64,000 nucleotides of DNA, taken from positions 1 through 64,000 of the forward strand of contig JBAMDO010000252.1 in assembly GCA_037074765.1 (NCBI GenBank). The letters are read 5' to 3'. The position numbers and the translations under genes were made by a program. The stretch comes from Mansonella perstans. Its lineage: Eukaryota > Nematoda > Chromadorea > Rhabditida > Onchocercidae. Numbering within the stretch: position 1 is the first letter of the stretch; each line of letters opens with the position of its first letter. Positions 21,800 through 32,440 of the stretch are shown here, in pieces. The notes beneath the pieces are model-generated. The model made no database searches and had not been told where the DNA came from. It was given only the letters and a program-made list of their open reading frames with translations.

Positions 21800-24700
21800 C
21801 TCTTATAAGAGTGTTTAAGCTTAAGCACATCGTATTTGTAGCGAGAATCGATTGCAAATAAACTATAACGAATTAAATAAAGCATTAAAATGGTAGCAGG
21901 CAAAGTTGCAATATCGATTAAAAACATTAGCGAATATTTTCGATTGGCTAAAAACATTAAGGAATATTTTCAATATTTTCAAAATGCTTTTATTCCATTA
22001 GTAATATCTGGCAGTGAATTGATGTAATCGAGCGATTGAAATGATCGATTGGATATGATTTTGCCAATGTTAAGTTATCCATCCACTCCGTGTTTGAACC
22101 GCTACTGCTTAAATTACAATCTAATTTATTTGAAATTCGAATGTCTAATTCAGTGAAAATGTTGAAATGAAAATTAAAAGTTAATCCAAATTTCTATTCT
22201 ACATTTATTATTAAAAAAATTACTATTTATTTGTGTATTATTATTTAATCCCAAATTGTTCTTGTGATGCCAGTTGAAGATCAATACAATAAGCCTGTAA
22301 GTTAAGAATTTCATGCAGATTTTATTCTAAATATATTACACCTGATAATTAAGACATTAATCATAAATATTAATCTAACACAGGCAACCAAACAGAATTC
22401 GATACAAAACCGACGTATAAGTCGCCTTTTTAACAATGTTCTAATATTACAATTTTAGCTTTAAATACAGTGCACCGAAGTATTCTCTATAACTGGTGGT
22501 AGATAATAAAATTTCCAACTATAATTAACATGAAATCAATTTAAAGCTAATGAATAATTTTTCTAACCTTTAAAATTTGTGAATATTTCACCGATGAAAT
22601 TTGCTAAAACTACTTTTTTCAGATCAAAACAATTTTACCGGATAACTAGCATTTCTGGAAATGAACTTCCTTTTGAAGAATTGAGAATTTACCATTCCAC
22701 GATAGGATGTATGAAACAGAAATGATTATACTTTTTAATGAAAAGCGAAAAAAATCTTTCACCCATCTAAGGCGTGCATCATTAGCCAAGAAATTGTAGT
22801 TGTAGCAAATAAAGCCCATTTATTGGTCAGAAAATATGGACCAATCGTAAAAATAATACCAATTGTAATTGTCAGAAACGCACTAATACATGACTGGAAA
22901 TAAACAACAGAATTTTGTAAGATCAATTGCACTGAATTTTCTGCTCTGAATTCATTTTCAAATGTTCATCCCAATATGTAATTAAGTATAATTATTCGTT
23001 CCTTTATTCCAGTATTTGTGTACTTGCCTGTTTAAAAAAGAATATTTCGCGGTTACGACTGGTAGAACGCACTACCGCTCGGCTCGTTTTTCTTAACTGA
23101 AAAATGAGATAAATATAATTTTGCTGACTCATTTATCAGTTTTTGAGTAAATACTTGTCTTAAGTTGATTAAGGCAAGTATTCACTCAACAATTTATTGG
23201 TGTGAAAAAATATTTTCAATTACGAGCAGTCATCTCATTTAATTCGAAGCACGCACTCGATACATCTGGGGAACAATGCCTTACATTTTACGACGACACT
23301 TTTCGAGAGTTGGGCCATCAAACAATCAATTGCAACTTCAGCTATTAATTAGATACAAATAATTAATGAAATAGAGACCAATCTGAACCTTATTTTGATT
23401 TTTAATCTTAAGAAGTGTTATAAAGCTGATGCATGCTGCTACAATTAGCAATACGGTAGTGAACAACATGTCAAACATTTCATTTATGTGGCCACAATCG
23501 GTGTTACTGTAACTCCAACGGAAATCCATTTCCATGTTAAATACCGGAGTGCATGGAACTGTAAACGTACGTCATTTAGTGATCAGTATCCAAATTATGC
23601 CACTTTGAACTTTAATTTCAGTAGTCTTTTATTGGTTATGTTTATGAAATTTTTAATATATAGCTTGCTTTCGTATAAAATAAATCTGCGAAAATTTTAC
23701 CAAAAATGCTAGGTAAACTCGGTATGAATCCGAGGAAATAGGCAATGATTGAGGCCTGAACAGCTTTCTTTATGGACCAATAGCGGTGATATTTTATAGG
23801 ATATGCAAGTGCACAGTATCTATTCAATGCAATGAACAAATTCAGCAAGATTGAACCATAAAAAGATACGTTTGCCAAACATCCGGGTATTAAAGTAAGA
23901 GAAGATGTGGGTGACAGTAATTGTCGAGAATCCCTGAAATCGCAACTGGTACAGAACTAGAACAATCAGTAGCTCTCAAATTTATGCAAGAAATTAAACT
24001 TCAATTCTTACATACTTTTCAGAATAACAGTGATAAATTAAACTCAATGAGAAAAGTATTACGTTATTAGAACAGCAGCTCCCCATATGAACATGATTGA
24101 TATCGTTTGTACATTACACAGCAAAACAACGCTGCAAAGAATGCCATAGGCATTCCGAAAATGCGAATTGGTGGTTATAATACGAAGTGATAAGCCATTG
24201 CTAACAAATCCAAACAATGATACCTGTAATCAAAACTGGTGTTAAGTGAATATTTCATAAGGCGATTATTGCTCGTCTCACAATAGGTGCTTCAAATGTC
24301 TAACATTCTTGGTTGTAGGACAACGTATTAGTTAGGCAATGTTACTTTTGATACCTTTCTTTCTGAGTGTGGGAATTACTTGTTTATATTCGACCCTTGA
24401 TATTAAACATAAGTGACTAATTGATTTATGAATAATCTGTTCATAAGAACTTCAGGAGAACTTAAATGTTTGTTTTGCATAAAGGAGGTAAGAATCTTAC
24501 TATGACAATACATGATAACGCCAACATATTATCTTCCATATTGGACTTTATGGATGTCATCAAATTCGCTGAAATCAATTGAGAAATCTGAAAGAATTAT
24601 TTTAAAAGATAGAAGCAGTGCTGCCAAGGGTCAAGGAAAATTGAATTTGAAGAAGGACTAGAAAGTGAAATAAATCATACGTCGCAATGAAAAATTTTGG

Positions 24701-25280
24701 CGAAATATTCTACGGATGCTTGATCTTTGGATACAGTTTCATTCAATTTAGAGCAACTAAATATCAGCAGTATTTAATTTGAAAACATAATTCTTTAAAT
24801 TCTAAAATGTAAATAGATAAATTTATGGATGAATCTGAATTTAATATAACTGTAAAGCAGTCGAATAAATGGCAAAAAAATTATGGAAATTCATTAAGCA
24901 TTATGTCGTAAATGAAACTGAGTGCTTAAAAAAAATAAAAGTGTTAAGAAAGTTCCTTGTATCATGATCAATCGCTATTCATAAATTGTTAACATTTACA
25001 AGCAAATTTCATTTTCTTCATTTTGATCGTTGATGAAACTCAACACTGAGGAATTGAATTATTAAATTATTAATTATTAATTTTTCATTTGTATTTGGTA
25101 CTTCCTAAAAGAATTTCGATTGCTCTAAGATGTGAAGATTTCATTTAAAATCGTTGATATTTCATGAATGAGTTAATTTTCATTTCGTTAACATTCAAGT
25201 GGACACAGTCCGATCGATGTGGCGACAAAAGGATTTGCTTCGTTGAAACATAAGAAAAAATGATTCGTGAAATATATTTT
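21800..25280. repeat. Right arm of large inverted duplication
   Basis: Reverse-complement partner of 9,790-13,200. The arms are separated by about 8.6 kb that holds receptor copy 3 and fragments. The arms carry the two srx genes pointing toward each other. Confidence 0.85.
22461..24560 (-). CDS. srx-type serpentine chemoreceptor, copy A', 293 aa, intact
   Basis: Exons in transcript order are 24,501-24,560, 24,063-24,223, 23,701-23,933, 23,389-23,558, 23,028-23,096, 22,763-22,893 and 22,461-22,518. Phases match those of the plus-strand copy. Compared with it, exon 3 lacks six bases (two serines) in frame, helix 3 ends NRYCALAYPIKY, and helix 7 has the family-typical HALDG (the other copy has HALN). 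The final exon encodes 18 residues ending NTSVHCI. The intron after exon 5 again begins with GC (CAG|GCAAGT). No frame lesion is seen, so this looks functional. It runs convergently with the other srx gene. Substrate unknown. Confidence 0.8.
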
Positions 25281-25749
25281 ATTACGAATTTAAATTGGAT
25301 GCAAACTGTTTCAACAAAAACAATTGAAAAAATAAACGATGGCGAAAAACCAATTCATATTGGTTGAAAAGTATCTTGACGTTGCCATTTTCATCAGGTT
25401 TATCTATCATTAAACTTACCAGTTAAAAAGTTTAAATCTATGGTAATTTTACATTTTTGATCATTTTTATTATACTTTTCTTACTTTATTTTGTTTTATT
25501 ACTACTAAATTAATTGAGACGAGAAAAATTATCAAAGTGTATCCAATCTGATCAAGTGCTCAGCATATTATGATGTTTAGAATCTCATAAGTATGAAACG
25601 ATAATGTGAGACATGTAGAAAGTTGTGGAGGTTTAACGATTGTGGCTCAAATTATAAAAAACGGCGAAGAGTGCTTGCTTCATAATAATTAGATTTTTTG
25701 AACCACACATTAGTAATAAAAGTTTTTAGCATTTTACTTTTTTTTATCG

Positions 25750-26259
25750 AAATTTCAAGTAGTGCAAGATGGAAAAGGTGGACATGGAAACTCCAATTTT
25801 AAATTTTCTGCTAACAGGGTACCAAGACATTTTACCTACGGTCAGTCTGGTGAAGAAAGAAACATAATATTAAAGCTAAAAGTTTTATCTGACGTTGACA
25901 TTATTGGTATGTCAAATATAGGTAAATCAAAATTTTTAACTGGCTGTTCAAATGCAGATACAAAAGTAAGTGATTATCCACTCGCCACGGTAAGACCAAA
26001 TTTAGGTGTAGCAAAGGTGGATGACAGCGAAATTGTGATAGCAGATATTCCTGGAATAATCGCTGATGCTCACCTTGGAGTTGGGCTTGGAAATAAATTT
26101 TTGAAGCACATAGAAAGGTGTAAAATTTTACTGCATTTAATTGATGTAACTCACAGCGAAGTCATTTCAGCATGTAGATTAATTGCAGATTCCTCTATCA
26201 CTCCTACAATTTTTGCATTAAATATTCTCGCTTCACTGCTCTTATTTTTCATTACATAG
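25750..26259 (+). pseudogene. obg: Wolbachia-like Obg GTPase fragment in nuclear DNA
   Basis: An open stretch of about 165 codons encodes the middle of a bacterial Obg/CgtA GTPase: the end of the glycine-rich Obg fold (DGKGGHGNSNF), then the G domain with GMSNIGKS (G1, about codons 49-56), SDYPLATVRPNLGVAKV (switch I), IADIPGI (G3) and GVGLGNKFLKHIERC. Obg proteins normally have GxPNAGKS and YPFTT, so key residues are altered (P to S, A to I, FT to LA). Both ends are missing: it starts inside the Obg fold and, after about codon 141, leaves the family without reaching the NKxD motif. From memory of family sequences it is closest to Rickettsiales and Wolbachia. The flanks (25,660-25,745 and from about 26,520) are receptor-unit sequence, so it is an insertion in nuclear DNA and not bacterial contamination. 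Confidence 0.82.
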
Positions 26260-26510
26260 TCCTCAATTACTTACTAAGTCAAACTGCCCACTTGGTTTTG
26301 GTGACAGCAACGACATAAAAATTACTATCATCTTTGCATATGAATATGACATTTTTAATCCAAGAATCAATGCTGTCATTGCACTGTACAACTATACTTC
26401 TTTGCAAATTGTCACATCTTATAATGTCGACACAAAAAATTAAATAATAATTGCGTAACTAAAGAAATGTCCATCTCTTTTGTCCATATCACAGACAAAT
26501 TTTGGAAACA
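26260..26510. other. Unassigned stretch after the obg fragment
   Basis: This lies between the end of Obg similarity and the return of receptor-unit sequence. It could be further Wolbachia-derived DNA or local filler. I recognise nothing in it. Confidence 0.35.
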
Positions 26511-26519
26511 TCATAGGAT

Positions 26520-28672
26520 TTTTATTAGTTTGATGTGCAATTATTCCACCCGTTGAGGTAGTCAGTGCAAACACATGAATTTTGCATTGAATAGAGGACT
26601 TTGTGATAATTCAAATTCAATAAAACTTTACGATAATTCAAACTCTTTGACAGCGTCAATCATTTAATGTTAAAAACAAACAAATTTCAGCAAAACGAAC
26701 ATTTTCCATTCTGATGATAGTAACTACTTCAAAGCACCGCTGATTTGTATGGTCTGAATGTGCAGATCTAAGTCTCCTGTGCCATAAGTTATAATATAAA
26801 GTTCATAATAATTCAACTAAACTACTTATAGATATTTACTGAGTCTTTAAGTACATTATTTGGAACTTTTACTAGTATCCGTTAAATAACGATTCAAATA
26901 AAAGATATCATCAGTATAATATCTTCGATTATCTTTATTTTCACCATATCATTTTAAAGCTATATAGCAGCATTTTCTGGGAAAAGATTGCTTTAGCATA
27001 TATTGCAGCGATTAGTAATTTTCTTATTATTCTTTTCATGCTATATTTAATGTTTGCGAAAGTGTTTGATGAATTTTCCAAGTATTTCACACTGAATTTA
27101 ATGATCAACTGCATAATATTGGCCATTGCCACACTCATAGTTGATATAATTAAATGTTACGGAACTTTTTATTTCTATAAAAAAAAGTAAATTATAATGG
27201 TAAGTTCTATCTCTAATTCCTCCGAACAATCACGCCTTTTCTGCTCTCTCTTGAAAAGCCATTATTTCAGTACCCAATAACCAGAATAGAAAATTAAACA
27301 TATTGCATTTCATACGTTTTCCCACTCAGCAAAAATTTTCCACAGTCACTAAGCGTTAATTGTGCTTTTCTCCGAAATTATTAAATAAATTTTATGATAT
27401 GATGGCGTGCTAAAACAGCTGCCATCTTTTTAGAGCCAACATCAAGGATTGGGACCGATTTTACGTCAGGATAGGAAACATTGGTTTCATGCTCTGACAC
27501 TCTATGCAGTCACAATACGTTTCTGTATTTTAAACCTATCAAATAATAAAATAAGACATGGAAGTTACTTATTTGACCATTGTTCTGCACAAATAATCGT
27601 TCAGTTCATTTAATGACACATATATCTTATACTTGGAGGAATACCATCCCCTACTTTTCCATTTTATTTTATTTTCAGGCGTCAGAAATCGTATTATGTT
27701 GCGTTACATGCCTCGATAATTCTTTGGGGTACTTTTGTAATCTTACTGTATAAAAAATCCATAAATCCTACACTTTATTTTCTTACCCATATCACACTCT
27801 TTATCGCATTATTTATTGCTGCTCTGATAGTAAAATTTTGCTAGATTTAAAAATTTGAAAGTTCCGATTATAATAATCCATTTGCTCGAAATGAATTTTC
27901 TGGTAAATTCAAACAAAAAGAACAATCCTTTTTAATTATCAACTGTACATAGTTAAACTGAAACTTAGGATGAGATAAATTTTCAAATAATTTTAAATCA
28001 GCATCTATTGTTGTAGGGTTCAATAAAAATAGCGAAGTATAACGCCAAAAATGGCACTAACGCCATATGGATTACAAAAATGCAATAAAAGCGGTTGTAT
28101 GCGTTTATTTCGTACAGTAATTTCTTTGAAATCATTACTTTACCTATGTTTAGTAAGTTTTTATAATTTCTTCATTCAAATACCATTAGTGCATTTCATT
28201 TCGCGAAGATTATACTTCGATTAAAAGTTGTGTTAGTTTTTCTTTTCAAAATTTTTTAACATTAATATCAGTATCGCGAAGCAGAAGTTGATCGCTCGTG
28301 AAATTGAAAATCTTGATTTTAGCAAGTTTATATCAAAATAAATATGGATGACATTAAAACAGCATATTTCATGTGCATAAACGGTTTGGATATCTGCGGT
28401 TGTGAACCTAATTTTTTTGAAAGCAATATGGAGAGCATAATCAATTTAATGATTAACTATCTCTATGAAGTAATGAACTGAAGAATCATTCGTTTGTTTC
28501 ATCATTAATTATCTTTTATCACTCATCACAATAGTTCTTTTTCATTGAAATGTTTCGGCTCACTTAATTTCAGATGCGGACAATCATTATTATCTCCATT
28601 ACTTTGATTCTGGCACTTGAGCCATATCGTTATGCAACTTTGTCATTGTTTTATCGGGAAAGGTATAAGTGA
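26520..28672 (+). pseudogene. Divergent 7TM receptor copy, pseudogene
   Basis: The order of a whole receptor unit is kept, but with heavy divergence. Exon 1 (about 26,693-26,790) has ACG for the ATG and its donor GTAAG is changed to ATAAG. Exon 2 (about 27,000-27,180) is mostly open, with [11 protein letters not shown] intact, then shifts. Exon 3 (about 27,437) is broken. Exon 4 (27,680-27,833) is fully open, with [19 protein letters not shown]. Exon 5 (28,017) stops after KMQ. Exon 7 (28,574-28,672) starts MRTIIIISITLILALEPYRY and ends at TGA. It marks the oldest visible duplication. Confidence 0.7.
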
Positions 28673-28779
28673 CATGATACAAAATTGACATCAACTGCAA
28701 CACAAAACACAATAAAAATTTCTAGTACATACCGTTGAAGTGATAATAACCATTGCATCAAATGCTGCCGGTATCAATT

Positions 28780-29545
28780 TACATACATAACCTGCAATTA
28801 AATGCATTTGGCTTATATTTATTTTGGCAACTGAATTGTGCTAATTCTATGCAAGCTTATCATCACTGCTTAATAAAATTTGAGATTCAGTTTCTGCGGT
28901 GGAAAAAAAAGCGATGATATTATCAAATTAGGACGGATGAAATGGGGAGGAGTAATGATGCAACTTCATGGGAGTTGCAACAGAATTAAAAATAATCTTT
29001 ACTGGACTGAAGTTTTCTAAAATGTGACGGTTGGCATGCAGTCCTCCACTCCGATGGTCGCTGCTCCCAGGTGTAATGAAGAACTGTGTAGAGAAGTGGT
29101 GGAGTATCGCGATACGTTGCGTTTGGAAGCAAAAGCTAACTCTCGTAGTTGGCTCCCATTCCTCTTGTAGTAGTATTAACATACAAAGATAACAAAGGAT
29201 TTGGACCTTTAGAGAGAGCGCAAAGGATTTGCAATATTACGGTTAGTGGATATTAATTCAGCAACTGTACTCAGAAGCATGAGTATAATCGCCACAATAG
29301 GTGCTTTGTCTAATACTGCAAGTATCGGAATTTAGGCAATAAGATAAAAGCTTTGTCCATTATAGTAAATATGATTTGAGCTGTATGAAAAAATTGAAAT
29401 ATTACATTTACTACATGCTACACAATTATGATCAATACATCAGAAAAATCGTATAAATCATTGAATTAAAATATTGGAAGAAAAATTTGTCTCGGTTTTT
29501 TCTACATAAGCTGCAGTAATTCATCTCCAGCTATGTTGCATTAAG
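28780..29545. repeat. Second inverted repeat, right copy
   Basis: Reverse-complement partner of 21,085-21,770. Together with the srx arms it suggests that the segment from about 21,085 to 25,280 arose by inversion-type duplications from neighbouring DNA. Confidence 0.7.
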
Positions 29546-30540
29546 TACTTTTAATAATTCACAAAAAATCAGTAGCAAAAATCTTAAAAAATAAAAATTT
29601 TGTAAAATCAAAAACAATATAAATTCATCGCAATCAGAAAAAACATGTCAAACATATAGTTGTTTCAGTAAATTAAAATCGACAAAGTTACTAATGTAGT
29701 TAGTAACTATTGTGTTGAAATTATTGTTTCATTTTTTTGTGCAATATTTACGATGCAATTGAAATGATAATTTATCAGCTTCATAATATTTCTTTTTTCT
29801 TTCATTACATTTCCCAATTTTCATATCCGTTGCGTTAATATGGTAACTTATTTGATTTTTTTAAATAACTTCACTAAAAATCTGAAATAGTTTTAATGAT
29901 GATAGTATAAATAATATTGTTGGTGAGTTTGACGACGAAATGCTAAAATATCGATGCAATTTATTTTTTTCTTATTTATAAATTTAAAATTTGCACATTA
30001 CTATGCGTGAAAAAAGGAGCTACGATCTGAATTTATTTTCAAATTTCAAAAAAAGTTTCAAACATACAATGCGAATTTCTGAATCAGCATCGCATTAGCA
30101 GAGAGAAAGCAGTAAAATTATCAAAATCTGGTCAGGCAAAGCTGTATTCGCTTCAAATGCATACATTGCATATATTTTGTCATCCAAAAATGCTGTAAGG
30201 CTTGTTCGACTTCATTTTTCGAAAAAAATATACAAAAAACTGTCTTCACCGAGCTGTCATTGGATGCAAAAATGTATGAAAAGACGCAATTATTTAACAT
30301 AGGAAACTTGTTCCAAAATTTGGCAAAACAAACAAAAAAAAGCAAGAAAACTCCGCGATAAAGGCTTATTAAGAAATACAAACCATTAAGTTAGCAAAAA
30401 AATTGTAAGGAAAATATAAAGTAATGCAGAAAATTCCAGCAAGATTTATCGAATTAAAATAACAAGAACTATTAACTAGTATTAAAGTAATGTTCATTAT
30501 TGTAAACAATCAGTGTTCATTTAAAGGGCACATACTCACA
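29546..30540. other. No gene seen; AT-rich 3' flank of mua-3
   Basis: Only short open frames of low information are present. A piece near 30,280-30,440 resembles 30,780-30,900 (ACAAAACAAA context), so the tandem duplication downstream of mua-3 may reach into this stretch. Confidence 0.5.
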
Positions 30541-30544
30541 TATA

Positions 30545-31070
30545 TGCATACACATACGTGCGCATAAATCAGTGCTTTGCTTATTACAAAATATTTCACG
30601 AATTTCAGTATTTCGAAACTCCTTTTGTTGATTTCGTTCTCTCTTACTTCGGTACGAAAGTTGGCTCAAAATTATATGATCGCTTCACTTTTTCATCACA
30701 CATCTCATCTTCAACCATTGAATCGCTAACAACTGACATGGCATGCTTGGCTCTTATCTGTCACTTATGAAAAAATATGCAATTATTCAATATGGAAATT
30801 CTGTTTCAGATTTTTTGACAAAACAAATAAAAAAGGCGTCAAAAGAGGAAATCCCGTTATGAAAACAACATGTTATCAAGAAGTACTAGCAATAAAATTT
30901 TTAAGGGAAAAATTTTTAAATTAATATAAAACTGCAGCAAAAGATGTGGAATTGAAATAACAAGATTCATTAGAATAACTAGAATCAATAGTATTCATTA
31001 GAGGAAAACAAATCGGTCTTCGTTTGAGGAACATAACATACACACACATATGCACAAACGCATACACATT
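30545..31070. repeat. Tandem duplicate of the mua-3 last-exon region
   Basis: The unit matches about 31,071 onward, offset about 525 bp. Shared landmarks are TGCTTTGCTTAT, AATATTTCACGAATTTCAGT and ATTTCGAAACTCCTTTTG. Each unit also carries short CACACATA and ATGCATACAC tracts. Confidence 0.65.
30598..30740 (-). pseudogene. Decayed or alternative copy of mua-3 last exon
   Basis: On the minus strand it reads SDSMVEDEMCDEKVKRSYNF then EPTFVPK and a stop, against the real last exon SNSTAEDEVYDKKTSVKRSHNF and EPTVGGGTERYRTE. The central GGGTERY block is missing and the frame closes early. No clear TTTCAG acceptor is left at its 5' end. It could serve as an alternative 3' end but is more probably a relic. 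Confidence 0.55.
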
Positions 31071-31117
31071 CACATGCATATGTAAATGCTTTGCTTATAG
31101 AAAATATTTCACGAATT

Positions 31118-32440
31118 TCAGTATTTCGAAACTCCTTTGGTTGATTTGGTTGTAGTTATTTCGGTACGATAGCGTTCGGTACCGCCTCCAACAGTTGGTT
31201 CGAAATTATGTGACCGCTTCACTGATGTTTTTTTATCATACACTTCATCTTCGGCCGTTGAATTGCTAATAATTGATTCCAAATCACGATCCTAAAATGA
31301 AATTACATAACACACTCGGTCCTACCTGTCATCAGTTTTAGCAAAATAGTTCTGCATAAAATATGGAACTATTCCATTCCATGTCTTTTCTGTTCAGCTT
31401 TATCTAAATTGGATAAATATTTATCGATTATTTTACTATTGCTTTTTTTGCTCATCTCTTTCTATATGAAATCATTTCATTTACTAACCGTGCTAAATTC
31501 GCAATTCCTATCCGCTGCTGTACTCCAATCACGTCGTGCATTACCAATGCTAAATTCTGCTATGCTTTCACCTCTTTCCTGTTCATCTTTGTCCAACAAT
31601 AAACTGGAATTATGTGTTCCCGAAACCTGGAATTGCAAAAAAAGATTATAATAAAAATGAATAACATTCGCAAATTTCATTAAATGAACAACACATTGAT
31701 ATAGATACTGGTCTATAATGCGTTATATTTGAATTTGACATAAATGTGTTAACCTGGCATGATGAGTGAGATTCGGCTGTAACTTCAATTGGTGGATATA
31801 CGTGAAATTCTGCGGTAGTGCTGTGAACATCAGCAGTAGTCAATGTCGTTTTAGTTTCTTTTCTTGTAACATCGGTGATTACATGTCTTTTAACTTCCTC
31901 ACGTATAGTGTATTCGCTTGATGATTGCGACGTAGAATCATATGCATCATTATCACGATCTAGATGTACACGCGGAATACGCATGCCATCATCGAGATAG
32001 TCATGAAGTTTTGATACGGCTAACGATCGATGCTGCTGATCATCGACCATACCATTTCCAGATTTTAGTTTCGCACGTGGAATACCTGAAAAGAAATCAG
32101 CAAAATATAGTGCATACTGTATGTTCAGGTAGAAAAAAAAGACTTCACAAAAACTGCTCTTTTATCTGATTCCGTTTCTGCAACTGCATGTATTTTCTTC
32201 CTATTTTCTAACTCTTTTAGTACGCAATATATATTTTCGGATTGAGAGAACTAACCAATCTCGGGATAATATTCATGACCTGCGGCACTCATTGCTGAAA
32301 AGTCAGCACCACTTTCGCTTGATGTTGATGCTTCTAGGGTAGACCAAGGCCAAGCACCTTTGCGATATGTGAATGGTTCACGATATAATAAATTATGACG
32401 TTTGAAACAAATACATTTCGTGCAGAAATATAGCAAACAG
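31118..32440 (-). CDS. mua-3: mua-3: cytoplasmic tail exons and stop codon
   Basis: Exons 32,256-32,440, 31,754-32,085, 31,489-31,626 and 31,118-31,291 encode the inner half of the membrane stretch and a tail of about 270 residues. It begins with a cysteine-rich segment (LLYFCTKCICFKRHN, possible palmitoylation), then STSSESGADFSAMSAAG, HEYYPEIGIPRAKLKSGNG, an acidic tract around DYLDDGMRIPRVHLDRDND, a TSQSSSEYTIREEV stretch rich in Ser/Thr, and ends TTTKSTKGVSKY. No known catalytic domain is seen. This is where intermediate-filament linkage would occur if it works as C. elegans MUA-3 does. The TGA is at 31,118-31,120. Confidence 0.82.

Noticed and set aside
28928..29182. Minus-strand 84-codon frame in the second inverted repeat
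   Set aside because: The related copy at 21,360-21,560 does not keep the frame, and no domain is recognisable.
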